Positions 17,187-26,627 of a stretch of DNA of 64,000 nucleotides are shown here, piece by piece (within the stretch, counting starts at the first letter, position 1; each line of letters starts with the position of its first letter). Below the pieces are notes generated by a model. It was not told where the DNA came from and did not search any database. It worked only from the letters and a program-made list of their open reading frames with translations. The stretch is from Archangium sp. (GTDB lineage Bacteria > Myxococcota > Myxococcia > Myxococcales > Myxococcaceae): the NCBI GenBank assembly GCA_016792935.1, contig JAEUJS010000249.1, forward strand, positions 1-64,000, read 5' to 3'. Made by a program: the position numbers and the translations under genes.

Positions 17187-19271
17187 TCACCCCGAGCGAG
17201 TTCGTCGGGGGCGCACGGCGACGAAGCGGCCCGATGTTCGCGGAGTGCACTGCGCGCAGTTGAAGTCGCGACCGTCATCCCACGCGGCGAGTGACTTCAC
17301 GCCCGCGCACTCGCGGCAGACCTCGTCGCGACACACCGAGCACCGCATCGTCTCGCGAAGCTGTGAGCAGTGCGCGCAGGGCACAGCATCGGGCACGTAG
17401 GTGCCCAGCGGCAGCTCTCCGTCTGTCTCTTCGAACGTCTCTCCGATGGGAACGCGGTGGTGGTCCGGCAAATCCACCGGACCTTCGCTCCACACCTCTT
17501 CTTCGTTGTGGGTGGCGGACCACGCGTCGAGCGTCGGCGCGTCGAGGTCGTCTTCGGGGTCGTCGTCGAGCGCGTTGGCGGTGGGCTTCAGGCTCGCGCC
17601 GATGACGACCGGCACTTCGATTTTCAGCTGCTCACTGGGCGCGTTGGCGGGCGGGCCGGAGTCGGGGATGGTCTCAGGAGCCGCTCCCCACTCGTTGTCT
17701 TCGTCTTCGTAGAAGCGCCAGCGCGGGTCGCCGCGGTCTTCTTCGCCGACGGTGTGCGCGAGGGCGTCGCGTCGGTCGGCGCCGCCCAGGTCTTCGTATT
17801 CGTCGTAGTCGTCGTCTTCGTCGAGCTCTTCGTCTTCGTCTTCGTCGGGGTCGGGCTCGGGCTCGGCCGAGAAGTCGGTGAAGAGCGGGACCTCTTCGCC
17901 TGCCGCCGGTGCGTCACCGAGCAACGCGCGCACGGTCGCCGAGTCGAATGCGTCTTCCAACGCGTCGAAGACGTCGTAGCCCGGGTCGAAGCCCACCATC
18001 GCGTCGAGCAGCTCGCGCACCATCTGGTGACGCGTGAAGCGGCCCTCTTCGCGGCGCGCGACGGGAATCGACTTCTTCGGCGTGTCGGCCTTCGCGACGT
18101 GTGGACCGAACGACCACGCGCTGGTGATGTCGTTGCTGCTCGAGACGGTCAGCGCGATGGCGTCGAGCGCGCGGTCGGACTTCACGAGGTGCTGCGCGAC
18201 GACACGCGCGACGAGCGGCGCTTCTCCCGTTCCGTGCAGTCGCAGCAGCGTGAGCGTGCGCGGCCCGAGCGTGAAGCGGCGCAGGTACGCGATGAGGCGG
18301 GTGACGCCGGCGAGCTTTGCGTACTGCGTGATGGCCTTCTCATCGTCGGCGGTGAGCTCGCGGTTGAAGAGCGCGAACGAGGTCTCCGGCTCTTCGGGGC
18401 GACGAACGGCGAACGGCTCGGCCGTCGGGAGCGTGGTGCGCACCAGCACCCGCGCGGGCCGAACGGCTCCCGTGCAGGCGCGGCGGGTGAGGTCGCCGAT
18501 GTTTCCCTCGAGGACGAGCTCGTCGAGCTTCTTCCACGCGGGCACCAGCGCCTCGATGAGCTCGTCGAGGTCGTTCTCTTCGCGCTGCGCGTACTGGTTT
18601 CGCCGCGTGCGCACCTCGAGGCGCTCGAGCTTCTTCGCGCCGCAACCCATCAGCGCCCGGAGCATGCCGCGCGTCGCTCCGCCGAAGGTGACCGACTCGC
18701 AGTCGAGCCCCTCGAGGTCGATGGTCTCGGGCGGGTCGTCGAGCGCGAGCGTGAGGTGGCGCAGCCGCGGCGTGCGCTCGAAGAGTCTGCCCAGGACGAT
18801 TTCGTCGTCCTGCGCGGTGAGGTTGAGTTCGACGCGTCTCCACGGGAGCGGTGCCTTCACGCTCGCGAGCCAGCGCGTCAGCGTCTCGAAGTCGCCGGCC
18901 TGGAGGATGACCTCGTCCAGCAACGCGCAGCTGGGGTGCTCGATGAGCGCGCTGAAGTCGGCGTCATCGAGTGCGCCGGCCGAGACGATGAAGCCGCGGC
19001 GAAAGACCGGGGCGAGCCGCGGCGCACCGCGCGTGACGAGCGTCTTGAAGGGCTCGGGCGTCAGCTCGCTGATCAGCTCGGCGTGCGCCTTGAGCGCTTC
19101 GGTCATCGAGAGCGTGGACGTGACTTCGCGCCGCAGCATCAGCGACGCGAGCGCGCCGCGCGGACTTCCGTTGGCTTCGAGCCAGTCGGCGTAGACCGCC
19201 CACTCGCGCACGTCGTCACGACGTTCGAGCAGCGACGCCTCGATGCGTGGCTCGCGCGTGAAGAGCGTCAC
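17187..19271 (-). CDS. TIGR02996-domain protein with acidic tract and zinc-finger tail
   Basis: 694 aa from GTG at 19271. The N-terminal TIGR02996 domain shows WAVYADWLEANGSPRG (about 25-40). Leucine-spaced solenoid-like segments follow to about 430, then an acidic hinge rich in DEDEDEELDEDDD (about 460-500). The C-terminus (about 635-680) is cysteine-rich: CAHCSQLRETMRCSVC, CRECAG and CAQC, consistent with two zinc sites. No signal peptide. It is a modular cytoplasmic protein, perhaps a binding scaffold, of unknown function. It is a paralogue in architecture of the protein at 1-2340. Upstream lies a tandem-repeat tract. Confidence 0.82.
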   Translation of the reverse strand: MTLFTREPRIEASLLERRDDVREWAVYADWLEANGSPRGALASLMLRREVTSTLSMTEALKAHAELISELTPEPFKTLVTRGAPRLAPVFRRGFIVSAGALDDADFSALIEHPSCALLDEVILQAGDFETLTRWLASVKAPLPWRRVELNLTAQDDEIVLGRLFERTPRLRHLTLALDDPPETIDLEGLDCESVTFGGATRGMLRALMGCGAKKLERLEVRTRRNQYAQREENDLDELIEALVPAWKKLDELVLEGNIGDLTRRACTGAVRPARVLVRTTLPTAEPFAVRRPEEPETSFALFNRELTADDEKAITQYAKLAGVTRLIAYLRRFTLGPRTLTLLRLHGTGEAPLVARVVAQHLVKSDRALDAIALTVSSSNDITSAWSFGPHVAKADTPKKSIPVARREEGRFTRHQMVRELLDAMVGFDPGYDVFDALEDAFDSATVRALLGDAPAAGEEVPLFTDFSAEPEPDPDEDEDEELDEDDDYDEYEDLGGADRRDALAHTVGEEDRGDPRWRFYEDEDNEWGAAPETIPDSGPPANAPSEQLKIEVPVVIGASLKPTANALDDDPEDDLDAPTLDAWSATHNEEEVWSEGPVDLPDHHRVPIGETFEETDGELPLGTYVPDAVPCAHCSQLRETMRCSVCRDEVCRECAGVKSLAAWDDGRDFNCAQCTPRTSGRFVAVRPRRTRSG

Positions 19272-19274
19272 GGC

Positions 19275-19440
19275 GTCGCTCCGTCGTGCGTTGCGCGCCC
19301 GTGCGCGGCACGTGCTGTCGCTTCGTTGTGCCTGGCGCGAACTTGCGCGGAGCGTGCTGCTCCGTCGTGCGTTGCGCGAACGTGCGCGGCGCCGTCGTGC
19401 GCGCGTGGCGCTTCAGTGGATGGAGCGAGGAGCGTCACGC
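19275..19440. repeat. Imperfect tandem repeat tract
   Basis: About 165 bp between two minus-strand genes. The word CTCCGTCGTGCGTTGCGCG recurs at about 19278 and 19361, interleaved with variants of CGCGAACGTGCGCGG and CTTCGTTGTGCCTGGCG. Roughly three and a half degenerate units of 40-50 bp can be made out. No coding potential beyond shadow frames. It occupies the 5' region of the TIGR02996 gene at 17187-19271, so it may hold that gene's promoter or a recombination scar. Confidence 0.5.
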
Positions 19441-19441
19441 G

Positions 19442-19888
19442 TCACCGCACGTCGGTCCACGTGCCGTCGTTGCCCGGCCCCGCGTGCCAGTCGATGCGCG
19501 CCAGCCCGCGCGGAATGTTCGCGGCGGTCGCCGTGAAGTACTCGACGCCGCTGGTCGCCCGCGGCAGCCCGATGGCGAGGTAGCCGCGCGTCGAAGAGTC
19601 GAGCGCGAACTCATACACGCCCTCTTTGCTCGAGAGCGTCTCGAAGAGCGCCTTCGGCTCGACGCCCGCGTCGTTCTTCTCGTACGGGTTGGTGGCGAAC
19701 CACGCGACGTTGGTTCCCACGCGCGGCGCGCCGATGCAGCCCGAGCCCATGCAGCTCTGCGTGAGCTGACCGTAGAGGCCCTGCGTGATGGTGACCTGCG
19801 ATTCAATCATCGTGTTGGTGCCACAGCCCCACGCACACAACCCCGCGACCACCACGCCGAGTGCACGCTTCGATTTTCGCGAGTTCAT
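19442..19888 (-). CDS. Small lipoprotein
   Basis: 148 aa from ATG at 19888. Signal peptide with lipobox VVAGLCAWGC. The mature part has a CMGSGCIG cysteine motif (about 46-53), reminiscent of the start of a haem or copper site (CxxxxC) and of the SCxGxGCH signature of cytochrome-like lipoproteins, but without the histidine. The remainder is a short beta-rich domain. Its ATG overlaps the stop of the upstream lipoprotein gene (ATGA at 19885-19888), so the two are coupled. Function unknown. Confidence 0.78.
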   Translation of the reverse strand: MNSRKSKRALGVVVAGLCAWGCGTNTMIESQVTITQGLYGQLTQSCMGSGCIGAPRVGTNVAWFATNPYEKNDAGVEPKALFETLSSKEGVYEFALDSSTRGYLAIGLPRATSGVEYFTATAANIPRGLARIDWHAGPGNDGTWTDVR

Positions 19889-20415
19889 GGGTCGTTCCTG
19901 AAGAAGCCGAGGGCCGCGCGTGCCGCCTTCTCGTTCGAGTAGAGCGCCCACGCGCGCACGGTGGAATCCGACGTCAGCTCGGTGGTGCCGTCGAGCCTGG
20001 TGATGCACCAGTCCTTCGGAGCGTGAAACAGCGCCGCGGTCTGCGCGACGCGCGCGACTCCGAAGAACAGAGCGCGTCCATCGGCGAGCTGACGCGGCAG
20101 GAACCAGCACGCGTGCGAGCCCACGAAGACCGAGCGCGGCGACTCGACCTCTTCACCGACGAGGTAGTCGCCGCCCGCTCCGCTGCACTCGATTTGCGGC
20201 TGCGTCTTCACCAACACCAGCCGCTCGCCGCTGTCGTTGACGCGCAGGTCGCCTTCCACGCCTTCCGACGGGCACGGCGCGTTCTTGAAGACGTAGAGCG
20301 GTGATTCGCGCTGCTCGACCTTCGTGGGCTCCTGCATGCCCAGCAGCTCTTCCGAGAGGTCCGTCCTCCCACAACCGCAGAAGGCGACGAGCGTCAGCGT
20401 GACGAGGCGATTCAT
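19885..20415 (-). CDS. Small lipoprotein, coupled to the next gene
   Basis: 176 aa from ATG at 20415. Signal peptide MNRLVTLTLVAFCGCG carries a lipobox-like FCGC. The mature protein is a beta-rich domain with several cysteines (positions about 48, 78, 103 and 136). No recognised family. It starts a two-gene unit with the lipoprotein at 19442 and is divergent from the TPR-membrane protein at 20478, with 62 bp between the starts. It probably sits in the outer membrane or periplasm. Confidence 0.78.
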   Translation of the reverse strand: MNRLVTLTLVAFCGCGRTDLSEELLGMQEPTKVEQRESPLYVFKNAPCPSEGVEGDLRVNDSGERLVLVKTQPQIECSGAGGDYLVGEEVESPRSVFVGSHACWFLPRQLADGRALFFGVARVAQTAALFHAPKDWCITRLDGTTELTSDSTVRAWALYSNEKAARAALGFFRNDP

Positions 20416-20477
20416 TGGAGTTCTCGAGTCCTCGAAACGGGGACTGCGGCGGCCCGCGCGCACTGTACACTCACTGC

Positions 20478-21218
20478 GTGTTTCGACTGGTGCTCGTGGT
20501 CACCATCGCGGTCGCCGCCTCCGCGTTCGCCGGGCCGAAGAAAGTCAGCAAGCCCAAGCCGAAGGTCCCCGTCGCCGAGCAGCCGTGCGCAACGTTCACG
20601 GACTGCATGAAGGCGCTCAACGACGCGTTCGAGCGCGGCGACTTCGAGCTGGCGCAACGCCACGCCGCACGCAGCGAGACGTTCGCGCAGGCGCCGCAGG
20701 AACAAGCACAGCTCTTCGCGGTGAAGGGAGCGCTCGACGCGCAGAGCCTCGGGCTCGACGAGAAGACGAAGGAGAGCGTGCGGCGTAACTTCGCGCAGGC
20801 GCAACGCCTCGACGCGGCGCTGACCTTCCTGGCGATCCCCGCATACGCGCGCACCGAAGCGCTCGAGGCGTTGTGGACCGAAGCGCGCCCCGTCGTCGAG
20901 CCGAAGGTCGAGGTGCGCACGCAGCTCGTCGAGGTCCCGGTGGTCGTGCAGCCGCCGCCGCCTCCTCCGCCGGTGAAGAAATTTCCCGTCGTCACCACGT
21001 TGCTCCTCGCTGGAGGGTTGGCTGCGGCGGGCGTGGGCATCGGCTTCGGCGTCAGCGCTTCGGGCAACTACCAACAGGCGCAGCGAGCGCCCGCCGATGC
21101 GCAGCTCTTCCTGCGCGAGACCGACGCCAACCGGCAGGGGCTGGTGGCGACCATCTCGTTCATCTCTGCGGGCGTGTTCGGGCTCGCCGCGCTCATCGTC
21201 TTTCTCGCGGTGGATTGA
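20478..21218 (+). CDS. Secreted TPR-like protein with two C-terminal membrane segments
   Basis: 246 aa from GTG at 20478, which gives a good signal peptide (VFRLVLVVTIAVAASAFAG). After a Lys/Pro linker comes a helical repeat region (CMKALNDAFERGDFELAQRH and following, about 40-130). A proline run (VVVQPPPPPPPVKKFP) follows, then two hydrophobic helices near the end. The layout is shared with the gene at 56251-57285. The stop overlaps the start of the MopE-like lipoprotein (TGATG at 21216-21220), so the two are co-translated. Likely an envelope protein; function unknown. Confidence 0.8.
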   Translation: MFRLVLVVTIAVAASAFAGPKKVSKPKPKVPVAEQPCATFTDCMKALNDAFERGDFELAQRHAARSETFAQAPQEQAQLFAVKGALDAQSLGLDEKTKESVRRNFAQAQRLDAALTFLAIPAYARTEALEALWTEARPVVEPKVEVRTQLVEVPVVVQPPPPPPPVKKFPVVTTLLLAGGLAAAGVGIGFGVSASGNYQQAQRAPADAQLFLRETDANRQGLVATISFISAGVFGLAALIVFLAVD

Positions 21219-23128
21219 TGCGCGCGCTCTTTCTTCTTCTCTGCGCCGTGATGGTGAGCGCGTGTTTCTTCCAGCCCCTGGCCATCGGCCCGTGTGAGTT
21301 TGGAAACCCCGAGCGCGGCTGTCGACCGGGCCGCACGTGCACGCCGGCGAACGTCTGTGAGCTGCCCTGTTCCGAGGGCGCGACGGTCGAATGCGACGCC
21401 GACGGTGGAACGCGTACGTCGACGTGCGCCGCCGGTGCCTGGGGCCCATGCGAGCCGTCGGTGTTCGTGTGCACGCCTGGCCAGCGCCGTGACTGCGCCG
21501 TCACGCAGAACGGCCAGGCCCTCTTCGGTGAGCAGAGCTGCGTCGATGGCGGCTTCGGCGTCTGCGCGGTGACTGCGGCCACCGACTGTCGCAAGCGCCT
21601 CGGGGCCTGTTCAGGGGCGCAGCGGCTGTTCAGCGACCCGACGCCGGGCTGCAGTGACGTCTCGTATTTCGCGCTCGATGCGGGCTACGCGAGCGTCGAG
21701 ACCTGCCCCGCCGACGGAATCGACAACGACTGCGATGGGTACACCGACGAGACGCTGGTCGCCGATGCCGAGCCATGCGGCGTGGGCATGGTGTGTGGCG
21801 CTCGCGGTGACGGCGGGCTGCTCCTGGCATACCGGCGGTGTGGCGACACGGGGTGCTCGACGAACGAGTTGATGACGACGCTCGGCACACGGGGCTTCGC
21901 GCCGCTCGACCTGTGCGCTGGCGTGGACAACGACTGCAGTGGCGTAGTCAACGCAGGACGTGCGCGCGTGTTGTTCGACTCTGCCGACGAGGTGTCATTG
22001 CTCGGCGACGAGTGGCGAGGTGGCAACGACCGGCGGCTCTACCGCGCGGTGGTGGCAGAGCGTGTGAGCGATGGTGGCTTCAACGTCGCCTATTTCCGCA
22101 TCAACGAGGACCTCAGCATCGAGTCGGCGAGCCGGATGCCGGTCGCGAGCCGGACGGCTCCGTTCGCGGCGCGCATTCAGCCGCAGAGTGACTCGACGTC
22201 AATCATCGTGTGGCGTGACAGCGCTACGGCTGTCGGTCGCGCGAACGCGGTCTTGAACAACGCCACGGGAGTTCGGCTGCCCTTCAATCCCCCCGCCACC
22301 ATCGTCACGGCGCCCGAAGTGGCTCCGCTCGGCAGCGACGCCTTGCTGGCGGTGGGCATCAGACTTTCCGATGGAGGCACCGCGAGCTTGGTGAAGAAGA
22401 TGGTCAGCGCTGACTCGACCATCGACTGGGCGTGTGGCGGCGACGCCGGCCTGTGTTTGCCGGTGCGCGTGTGGCTGAGCGGCGACGGGCGGGCTCGCGC
22501 GACGGTGACGAGCAGCGTGGCCACGAATTCCAGCGGCATCGTGTCGGTGGACCCGAACGATCTCTGGACGCTCGCCGATGGCGGGCGGTGGGACGGAGGT
22601 CTGCTCGAGGCTGATGGCGGACCGCAGAGCTTCTACGCGCAGTTCGACGGGCTGAACGTCAGGCTGGTCTTGAACACCGCGTTGTTCGATACGAGCGCAG
22701 TGACGATCGCGAATGCCGGCGGCGTTCGTGTTGCCGGGCAGTTCGTCGCGTCGAACTTGAGGCTGCCCTTTGTGTATGCGTTCCGCGATGACGATGTGGT
22801 CGCGCGCGAGGTGTACCTCATGGGCACCGAACAGTTCGTTCGCAACGTCGTCGAGGAACAGAGTGCGATGGTGGCTGCCGTGGTCGATGGTGGTGTGTCG
22901 GTCTTGTGGTCGGGTCGTCTGGCCGATGGTGGTGACGAGTTGATGATTGCGCCCACCACGGTGGACGGCGGCTATCAGCAAATATCCACAGTCGTCGGTG
23001 GGCCGGCGTTGGGGTGGACGAGCAAGTTCCCCAACTATGCGCTCCTCGCCGCGCCCGAGCGCACTCCTGACGGGGGCACGGCGGTCGTCGGTCGCCTGGT
23101 GTGCATGCCGCAGAAGCCGATTCGGTAG
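21218..23128 (+). CDS. MopE-like cysteine-rich lipoprotein
   Basis: 636 aa from ATG at 21218. Lipobox AVMVSACFF. The first 260 residues are Cys-rich with EGF-like spacing. They contain a putative metal-binding NDCDG motif (GIDNDCDGYTDE) and a degenerate second copy (GVDNDCSGVVN), as in the MopE / PF11617 class of myxobacterial and methanotroph surface proteins. The C-terminal 370 residues look like a beta-propeller, with recurring DGG punctuation. It is co-translated with the TPR-membrane protein. Expected at the outer membrane surface; metal or ligand unknown. Confidence 0.85.
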   Translation: MRALFLLLCAVMVSACFFQPLAIGPCEFGNPERGCRPGRTCTPANVCELPCSEGATVECDADGGTRTSTCAAGAWGPCEPSVFVCTPGQRRDCAVTQNGQALFGEQSCVDGGFGVCAVTAATDCRKRLGACSGAQRLFSDPTPGCSDVSYFALDAGYASVETCPADGIDNDCDGYTDETLVADAEPCGVGMVCGARGDGGLLLAYRRCGDTGCSTNELMTTLGTRGFAPLDLCAGVDNDCSGVVNAGRARVLFDSADEVSLLGDEWRGGNDRRLYRAVVAERVSDGGFNVAYFRINEDLSIESASRMPVASRTAPFAARIQPQSDSTSIIVWRDSATAVGRANAVLNNATGVRLPFNPPATIVTAPEVAPLGSDALLAVGIRLSDGGTASLVKKMVSADSTIDWACGGDAGLCLPVRVWLSGDGRARATVTSSVATNSSGIVSVDPNDLWTLADGGRWDGGLLEADGGPQSFYAQFDGLNVRLVLNTALFDTSAVTIANAGGVRVAGQFVASNLRLPFVYAFRDDDVVAREVYLMGTEQFVRNVVEEQSAMVAAVVDGGVSVLWSGRLADGGDELMIAPTTVDGGYQQISTVVGGPALGWTSKFPNYALLAAPERTPDGGTAVVGRLVCMPQKPIR

Positions 23129-24403
23129 TCAGCGCAGCTCGGCCCATTCCACTGCGCACTCGGGATGATTCGAGTGGCTGATCAACACGCCGCTCTTCGG
23201 CCCGCCGCGCGCGACGCTCACCCACGCGGGTCCATCGACGGGGGTGTTGAGGTTGATCAACGCGCCCTGCTGATTTCCCTCGGGAGACAGGCGCGCGGCC
23301 ATCGCGCGGTCCTTGCGGTCGACGGTGTCGCTCCACACCACGAACCAGCCGCGCTCGTTGCCCGCCACGACGGGGCTCTCGGCGTCACCTCCGGCGTCGA
23401 AGCGGCCGCGCATCTTCACCGCTCCACTCGCATCGAGGAGCACGAAGACCACGCTGCGCCGAGGCAGACCCGGAGGCGGCGGCGCGTTGAATGGGCGCGA
23501 GGGCGCTGCGACTCCACCGGGAGCACCGGGCTTCGGCGCGTCTTTCGGAGCGGGTGTTTCCTTCGGCGCCTCGTCGACCCACACCACCAGCACCGAGCCA
23601 TCGGGGCGCACGCCGAGTGACGCCTGCGTCGGCGCCGTCGCGGACTTGTCGCTCACTGTCTGACGCGTCACCTTTTGCCCGCAGAACGTGGCGAACACGA
23701 TTCCGCCCGCCGACCCGCCGGCTGATTTGCTCTTGTTGTTCGCTTCCCACGCGGTGACGCCGCACTCGCCCTTCGCTTCGACCATCAGCCCGTGCGAGTT
23801 GCTGATGGACTCGTCGGCGTCGAGCCGAATCGGAACGGGAATCGCGCTGCCCTTCGCGAAGCTCGTCGCGAAGAAGTGGTGCGTGACGTAGCCGGGACGT
23901 TCGGTGGGCTCGGTGCCTTGAAACACGACGAGCCACTGCTTCGTCTTCTCGTTCCACGCCAGCGCGGCCTGGTCTCCGTGTGAGGTCTTCTGCTTCCACA
24001 CCGCGACGCTTTCACTCGTCGGCTTGCCGTTGAAGTCGAGCGTGCGGAACATCGCCGTGCGCTCCCCGCTCGCGTCGTCTTGCCAGACGAGCCCCAGCAC
24101 TCCGCTCGGGCCGACACGCAGGCGGCCCATCACCGACGAGAAGCCGTCGACGGGCGTGATGGCGATGGGCTGGTGGCCCACCATTTCGCCTTCAGGTTCC
24201 ATCAGCGCGAACTTCTGCTCGAACGAGACCACGCCCGCGTCGGTGCCGTTGTCGCGCGCGTACCAGGTGAGCGCGAAGCGTTTGCCGAGCCACGCCGCCG
24301 AAGGGAGATGTCCGTCGACGTCTTTGCGCAGCACGCAGTGCGCGGTCGGTCCCTCGGCGAGTGAGACGGTGCTGCATAGGACCAGGAGGAAGAGGGCACG
24401 CAT
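23129..24403 (-). CDS. Secreted repeat protein, probably beta-propeller
   Basis: 424 aa from ATG at 24403, signal peptide MRALFLLVLCSTVSLAEG. The body shows recurring strands ending in W (LGLVWQDD, AALAWNEK, VLVVWVDE, WFVVWSD) spaced about 45-60 residues apart, typical of propeller blades. A proline-rich insert lies between about 300 and 330. Not assigned to a family. It abuts the MopE-like lipoprotein gene (stops at 23128 and 23129, convergent) and is divergent from the SH3-like gene at 24429. Confidence 0.78.
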   Translation of the reverse strand: MRALFLLVLCSTVSLAEGPTAHCVLRKDVDGHLPSAAWLGKRFALTWYARDNGTDAGVVSFEQKFALMEPEGEMVGHQPIAITPVDGFSSVMGRLRVGPSGVLGLVWQDDASGERTAMFRTLDFNGKPTSESVAVWKQKTSHGDQAALAWNEKTKQWLVVFQGTEPTERPGYVTHHFFATSFAKGSAIPVPIRLDADESISNSHGLMVEAKGECGVTAWEANNKSKSAGGSAGGIVFATFCGQKVTRQTVSDKSATAPTQASLGVRPDGSVLVVWVDEAPKETPAPKDAPKPGAPGGVAAPSRPFNAPPPPGLPRRSVVFVLLDASGAVKMRGRFDAGGDAESPVVAGNERGWFVVWSDTVDRKDRAMAARLSPEGNQQGALINLNTPVDGPAWVSVARGGPKSGVLISHSNHPECAVEWAELR

Positions 24404-24428
24404 GGTGCGGGAGAGTATGGTGTGAGGC

Positions 24429-24902
24429 ATGACTCGTCTCGTACCGCTGGTCGTGCTGCTGGCCTCGAACGCGTTCGCGATTGCGAAGGGCGGCACGCTC
24501 TACATCGCGTGCAAAGACTCGAAGCTGCTCAAGGACGCGAAGGTGGGCGCGAAGCCCGTGAGTCCGGCGGTGCTCGCCGAAGGGTCCGAGGTGAAGTGGC
24601 TCGGCGCGAGCGAGAAGGACAAGTCGTTTCACGAGGTCGAGTACCAGGGGAAGAAGGGCTTCGTGCAGATGAGCTGCCTCAAGCCGCACAAGCCGCTGGC
24701 CGAAGCGGCAGCGGACCCGACGTTTGCTGCCCAGGCGGCGAACACGAAGTGCTGCACCACGGGTGCAGTGCGTTACGCCGGCGGCTCGAAGGAAGAGCAG
24801 GACGCGGCGGCGCAGTTGCTCAAGCTCGAGGAGTTCAACAAGACCGTCGCCACGTCCGCGGCCGTTGCGGAGAAGACGAAAGAGCTGCACGGTGCGAAGT
24901 GA
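24429..24902 (+). CDS. Secreted SH3-like domain protein
   Basis: 157 aa with signal peptide MTRLVPLVVLLASNAFAIA. Residues about 22-85 look like a bacterial SH3 / SH3b fold (GTLYIACKDSKLLKDAKVGA, then EVKWLGASEKDKSFHEVEYQ and GKKGFVQMSCLKPH). SH3b domains usually bind cell-wall peptides or other ligands. The tail is a charged helix. It is followed 48 bp later by ettA on the same strand. Periplasmic or surface location is inferred from the signal peptide. Confidence 0.72.
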   Translation: MTRLVPLVVLLASNAFAIAKGGTLYIACKDSKLLKDAKVGAKPVSPAVLAEGSEVKWLGASEKDKSFHEVEYQGKKGFVQMSCLKPHKPLAEAAADPTFAAQAANTKCCTTGAVRYAGGSKEEQDAAAQLLKLEEFNKTVATSAAVAEKTKELHGAK

Positions 24903-24950
24903 AGGCGAAGTGAAGTGACCGGCGCGGTGGCTTTGGAGTAGTTCGCCCGC

Positions 24951-26627
24951 ATGGCCGAAAATTTCATCTTCACGATGCAGGACCTCCGCAAGGTCAAGGG
25001 AGGGAAAGAAATCCTCAAGGGGATTTGGCTGAGCTTCTTCCCCGGCGCGAAGATCGGCGTCATCGGTCCCAACGGGTCCGGCAAGTCGACGCTGCTGCGA
25101 ATCATGGCGGGCTGGGACAAGGAGTTCATGGGCGAGGCCCGTCCCGACCCGAAGGCGAAGGTCGGCTTTCTCCCGCAGGAACCGCAGCTCGACGAGAAGC
25201 TCGACGTGAAGGGCAACGTGGAGCTCGCGGTGAAGCCGTTCAAGGACGTCTTGAATCGCTTCAACGAGGTGTCGGAAAAGTTGGGAGACCCCAACGCCGA
25301 CTTCGACACGCTGCTCGCGGAGCAGGCGAAGCTGCAGGACGTCATCGACGCCAACGACTTGTGGAACCTCGACACCAAGCTCGAGGTGGCGATGGATGCG
25401 TTGCGGTTGCCTGCCGGCGACATGGACGTGACGAAGTTGTCGGGTGGTGAGAAGCGGCGCGTCGCGCTGTGCCGCATTCTGCTCGAGAAGCCCGACCTGC
25501 TCTTGCTCGACGAGCCGACCAACCACCTCGACGCGGAATCGGTGCAGTGGCTGCAGACGCACTTGAAGGAATACCCGGGCACCATCGTGGCGGTGACGCA
25601 CGACCGGTATTTCCTCGATGAGGCGTGCCAGTGGATTCTGGAGCTCGATCGCGGCGAGGGCGTCCCGTGGAAAGGCAACTACTCGTCGTGGTTGGACCAG
25701 AAGAAGAAGCGCCTCGAGCAGGAAGAGAAGGCGAGCTCGTATCGCCAGAAGTTCCTCGAGCGGGAATTGCAGTGGGTCAGCTCGTCTCAGAAGGCGCGGC
25801 AGGCGAAGAGCAAGTCGCGTCTCGAGCGCTACGAGCAGATGCGTGAAGACTTCGAGCGCAACAAGAAGAACGAGTCGACGGGTGAAATCTACATTCCGCC
25901 CGGGCCCAAGCTGGGGGGCCGCGTCATCGAGGTGAAGAACTTCCGCAAGGCGTTCGGTGACCGGCTGTTGATCGACGACTTGTCGTTCAAACTCCCGCCC
26001 AACGGCATCGTGGGCGTCATCGGCCCGAACGGCGCGGGCAAGACGACGCTGTTCAAGATGATGCTCGGGCTCGAGAAGCCCGATGCGGGCGAGTTCCTCG
26101 TCGGCGACTCGGTGAAGGTGGCGTACGTCGACCAGTCACGCGACGCGCTCGCGGGCGAGAAGAGCGTCTGGGAAGAGGTGAGCGGCGGGTTGGATCAGAT
26201 CGATCTCGGTGGGCGCATCGTCGCGAGCCGTGCCTATCTGTCGTGGTTCAACTTCAAGGGCGCTGATCAGCAGAAGCGCGTGAAGGACCTGTCGGGTGGT
26301 GAGCGCAATCGCGTGCACCTCGCGAAGACGCTCAAAGAGGGCGGGAACCTGATTCTGCTCGACGAGCCGACCAACGATCTCGACGTCGAGACCATGCGTT
26401 CGCTCGAGGAAGCGCTCGAGAACTTCGCCGGGTGCGCGGTCATCATCTCGCACGACCGGTGGTTCCTCGACCGTGTGGCGACGCACATCCTCGCGTTCGA
26501 GGGCGACTCGCACGTCGAGTGGTTCGAGGGCAACTTCCAGGACTACGAGCACGACAAGAAGAAGCGGCTCGGAGCCGATGCGTTGATGCCCAAGCGCATC
26601 AAGTACAAGCCGCTCATCAGAAAGTGA
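24951..26627 (+). CDS. ettA: Energy-dependent translational throttle protein EttA (ABC-F)
   Basis: 558 aa, near the typical length of 555. Two ATP-binding cassettes: Walker A GPNGSGKST (about 39-47), signature LSGGEKRR and Walker B LLLLDEPTNHLD in the first; GPNGAGKTT, LSGGERNR and LILLDEPTNDLD in the second. No transmembrane segments. The linker between them (YLDQKKKRLEQEEKASSYRQ region) is the charged P-site tRNA interaction motif of ABC-F proteins. Ribosome-associated gating of translation initiation by ATP/ADP ratio is known for EttA. It is followed by an overlapping small gene (TGATG at 26625-26629). Confidence 0.97.
   Translation: MAENFIFTMQDLRKVKGGKEILKGIWLSFFPGAKIGVIGPNGSGKSTLLRIMAGWDKEFMGEARPDPKAKVGFLPQEPQLDEKLDVKGNVELAVKPFKDVLNRFNEVSEKLGDPNADFDTLLAEQAKLQDVIDANDLWNLDTKLEVAMDALRLPAGDMDVTKLSGGEKRRVALCRILLEKPDLLLLDEPTNHLDAESVQWLQTHLKEYPGTIVAVTHDRYFLDEACQWILELDRGEGVPWKGNYSSWLDQKKKRLEQEEKASSYRQKFLERELQWVSSSQKARQAKSKSRLERYEQMREDFERNKKNESTGEIYIPPGPKLGGRVIEVKNFRKAFGDRLLIDDLSFKLPPNGIVGVIGPNGAGKTTLFKMMLGLEKPDAGEFLVGDSVKVAYVDQSRDALAGEKSVWEEVSGGLDQIDLGGRIVASRAYLSWFNFKGADQQKRVKDLSGGERNRVHLAKTLKEGGNLILLDEPTNDLDVETMRSLEEALENFAGCAVIISHDRWFLDRVATHILAFEGDSHVEWFEGNFQDYEHDKKKRLGADALMPKRIKYKPLIRK

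Noticed and set aside
17370-19583. Plus-strand open frame of 737 codons
   Set aside because: Antisense to the TIGR02996/zinc-finger gene, which has recognisable domains.
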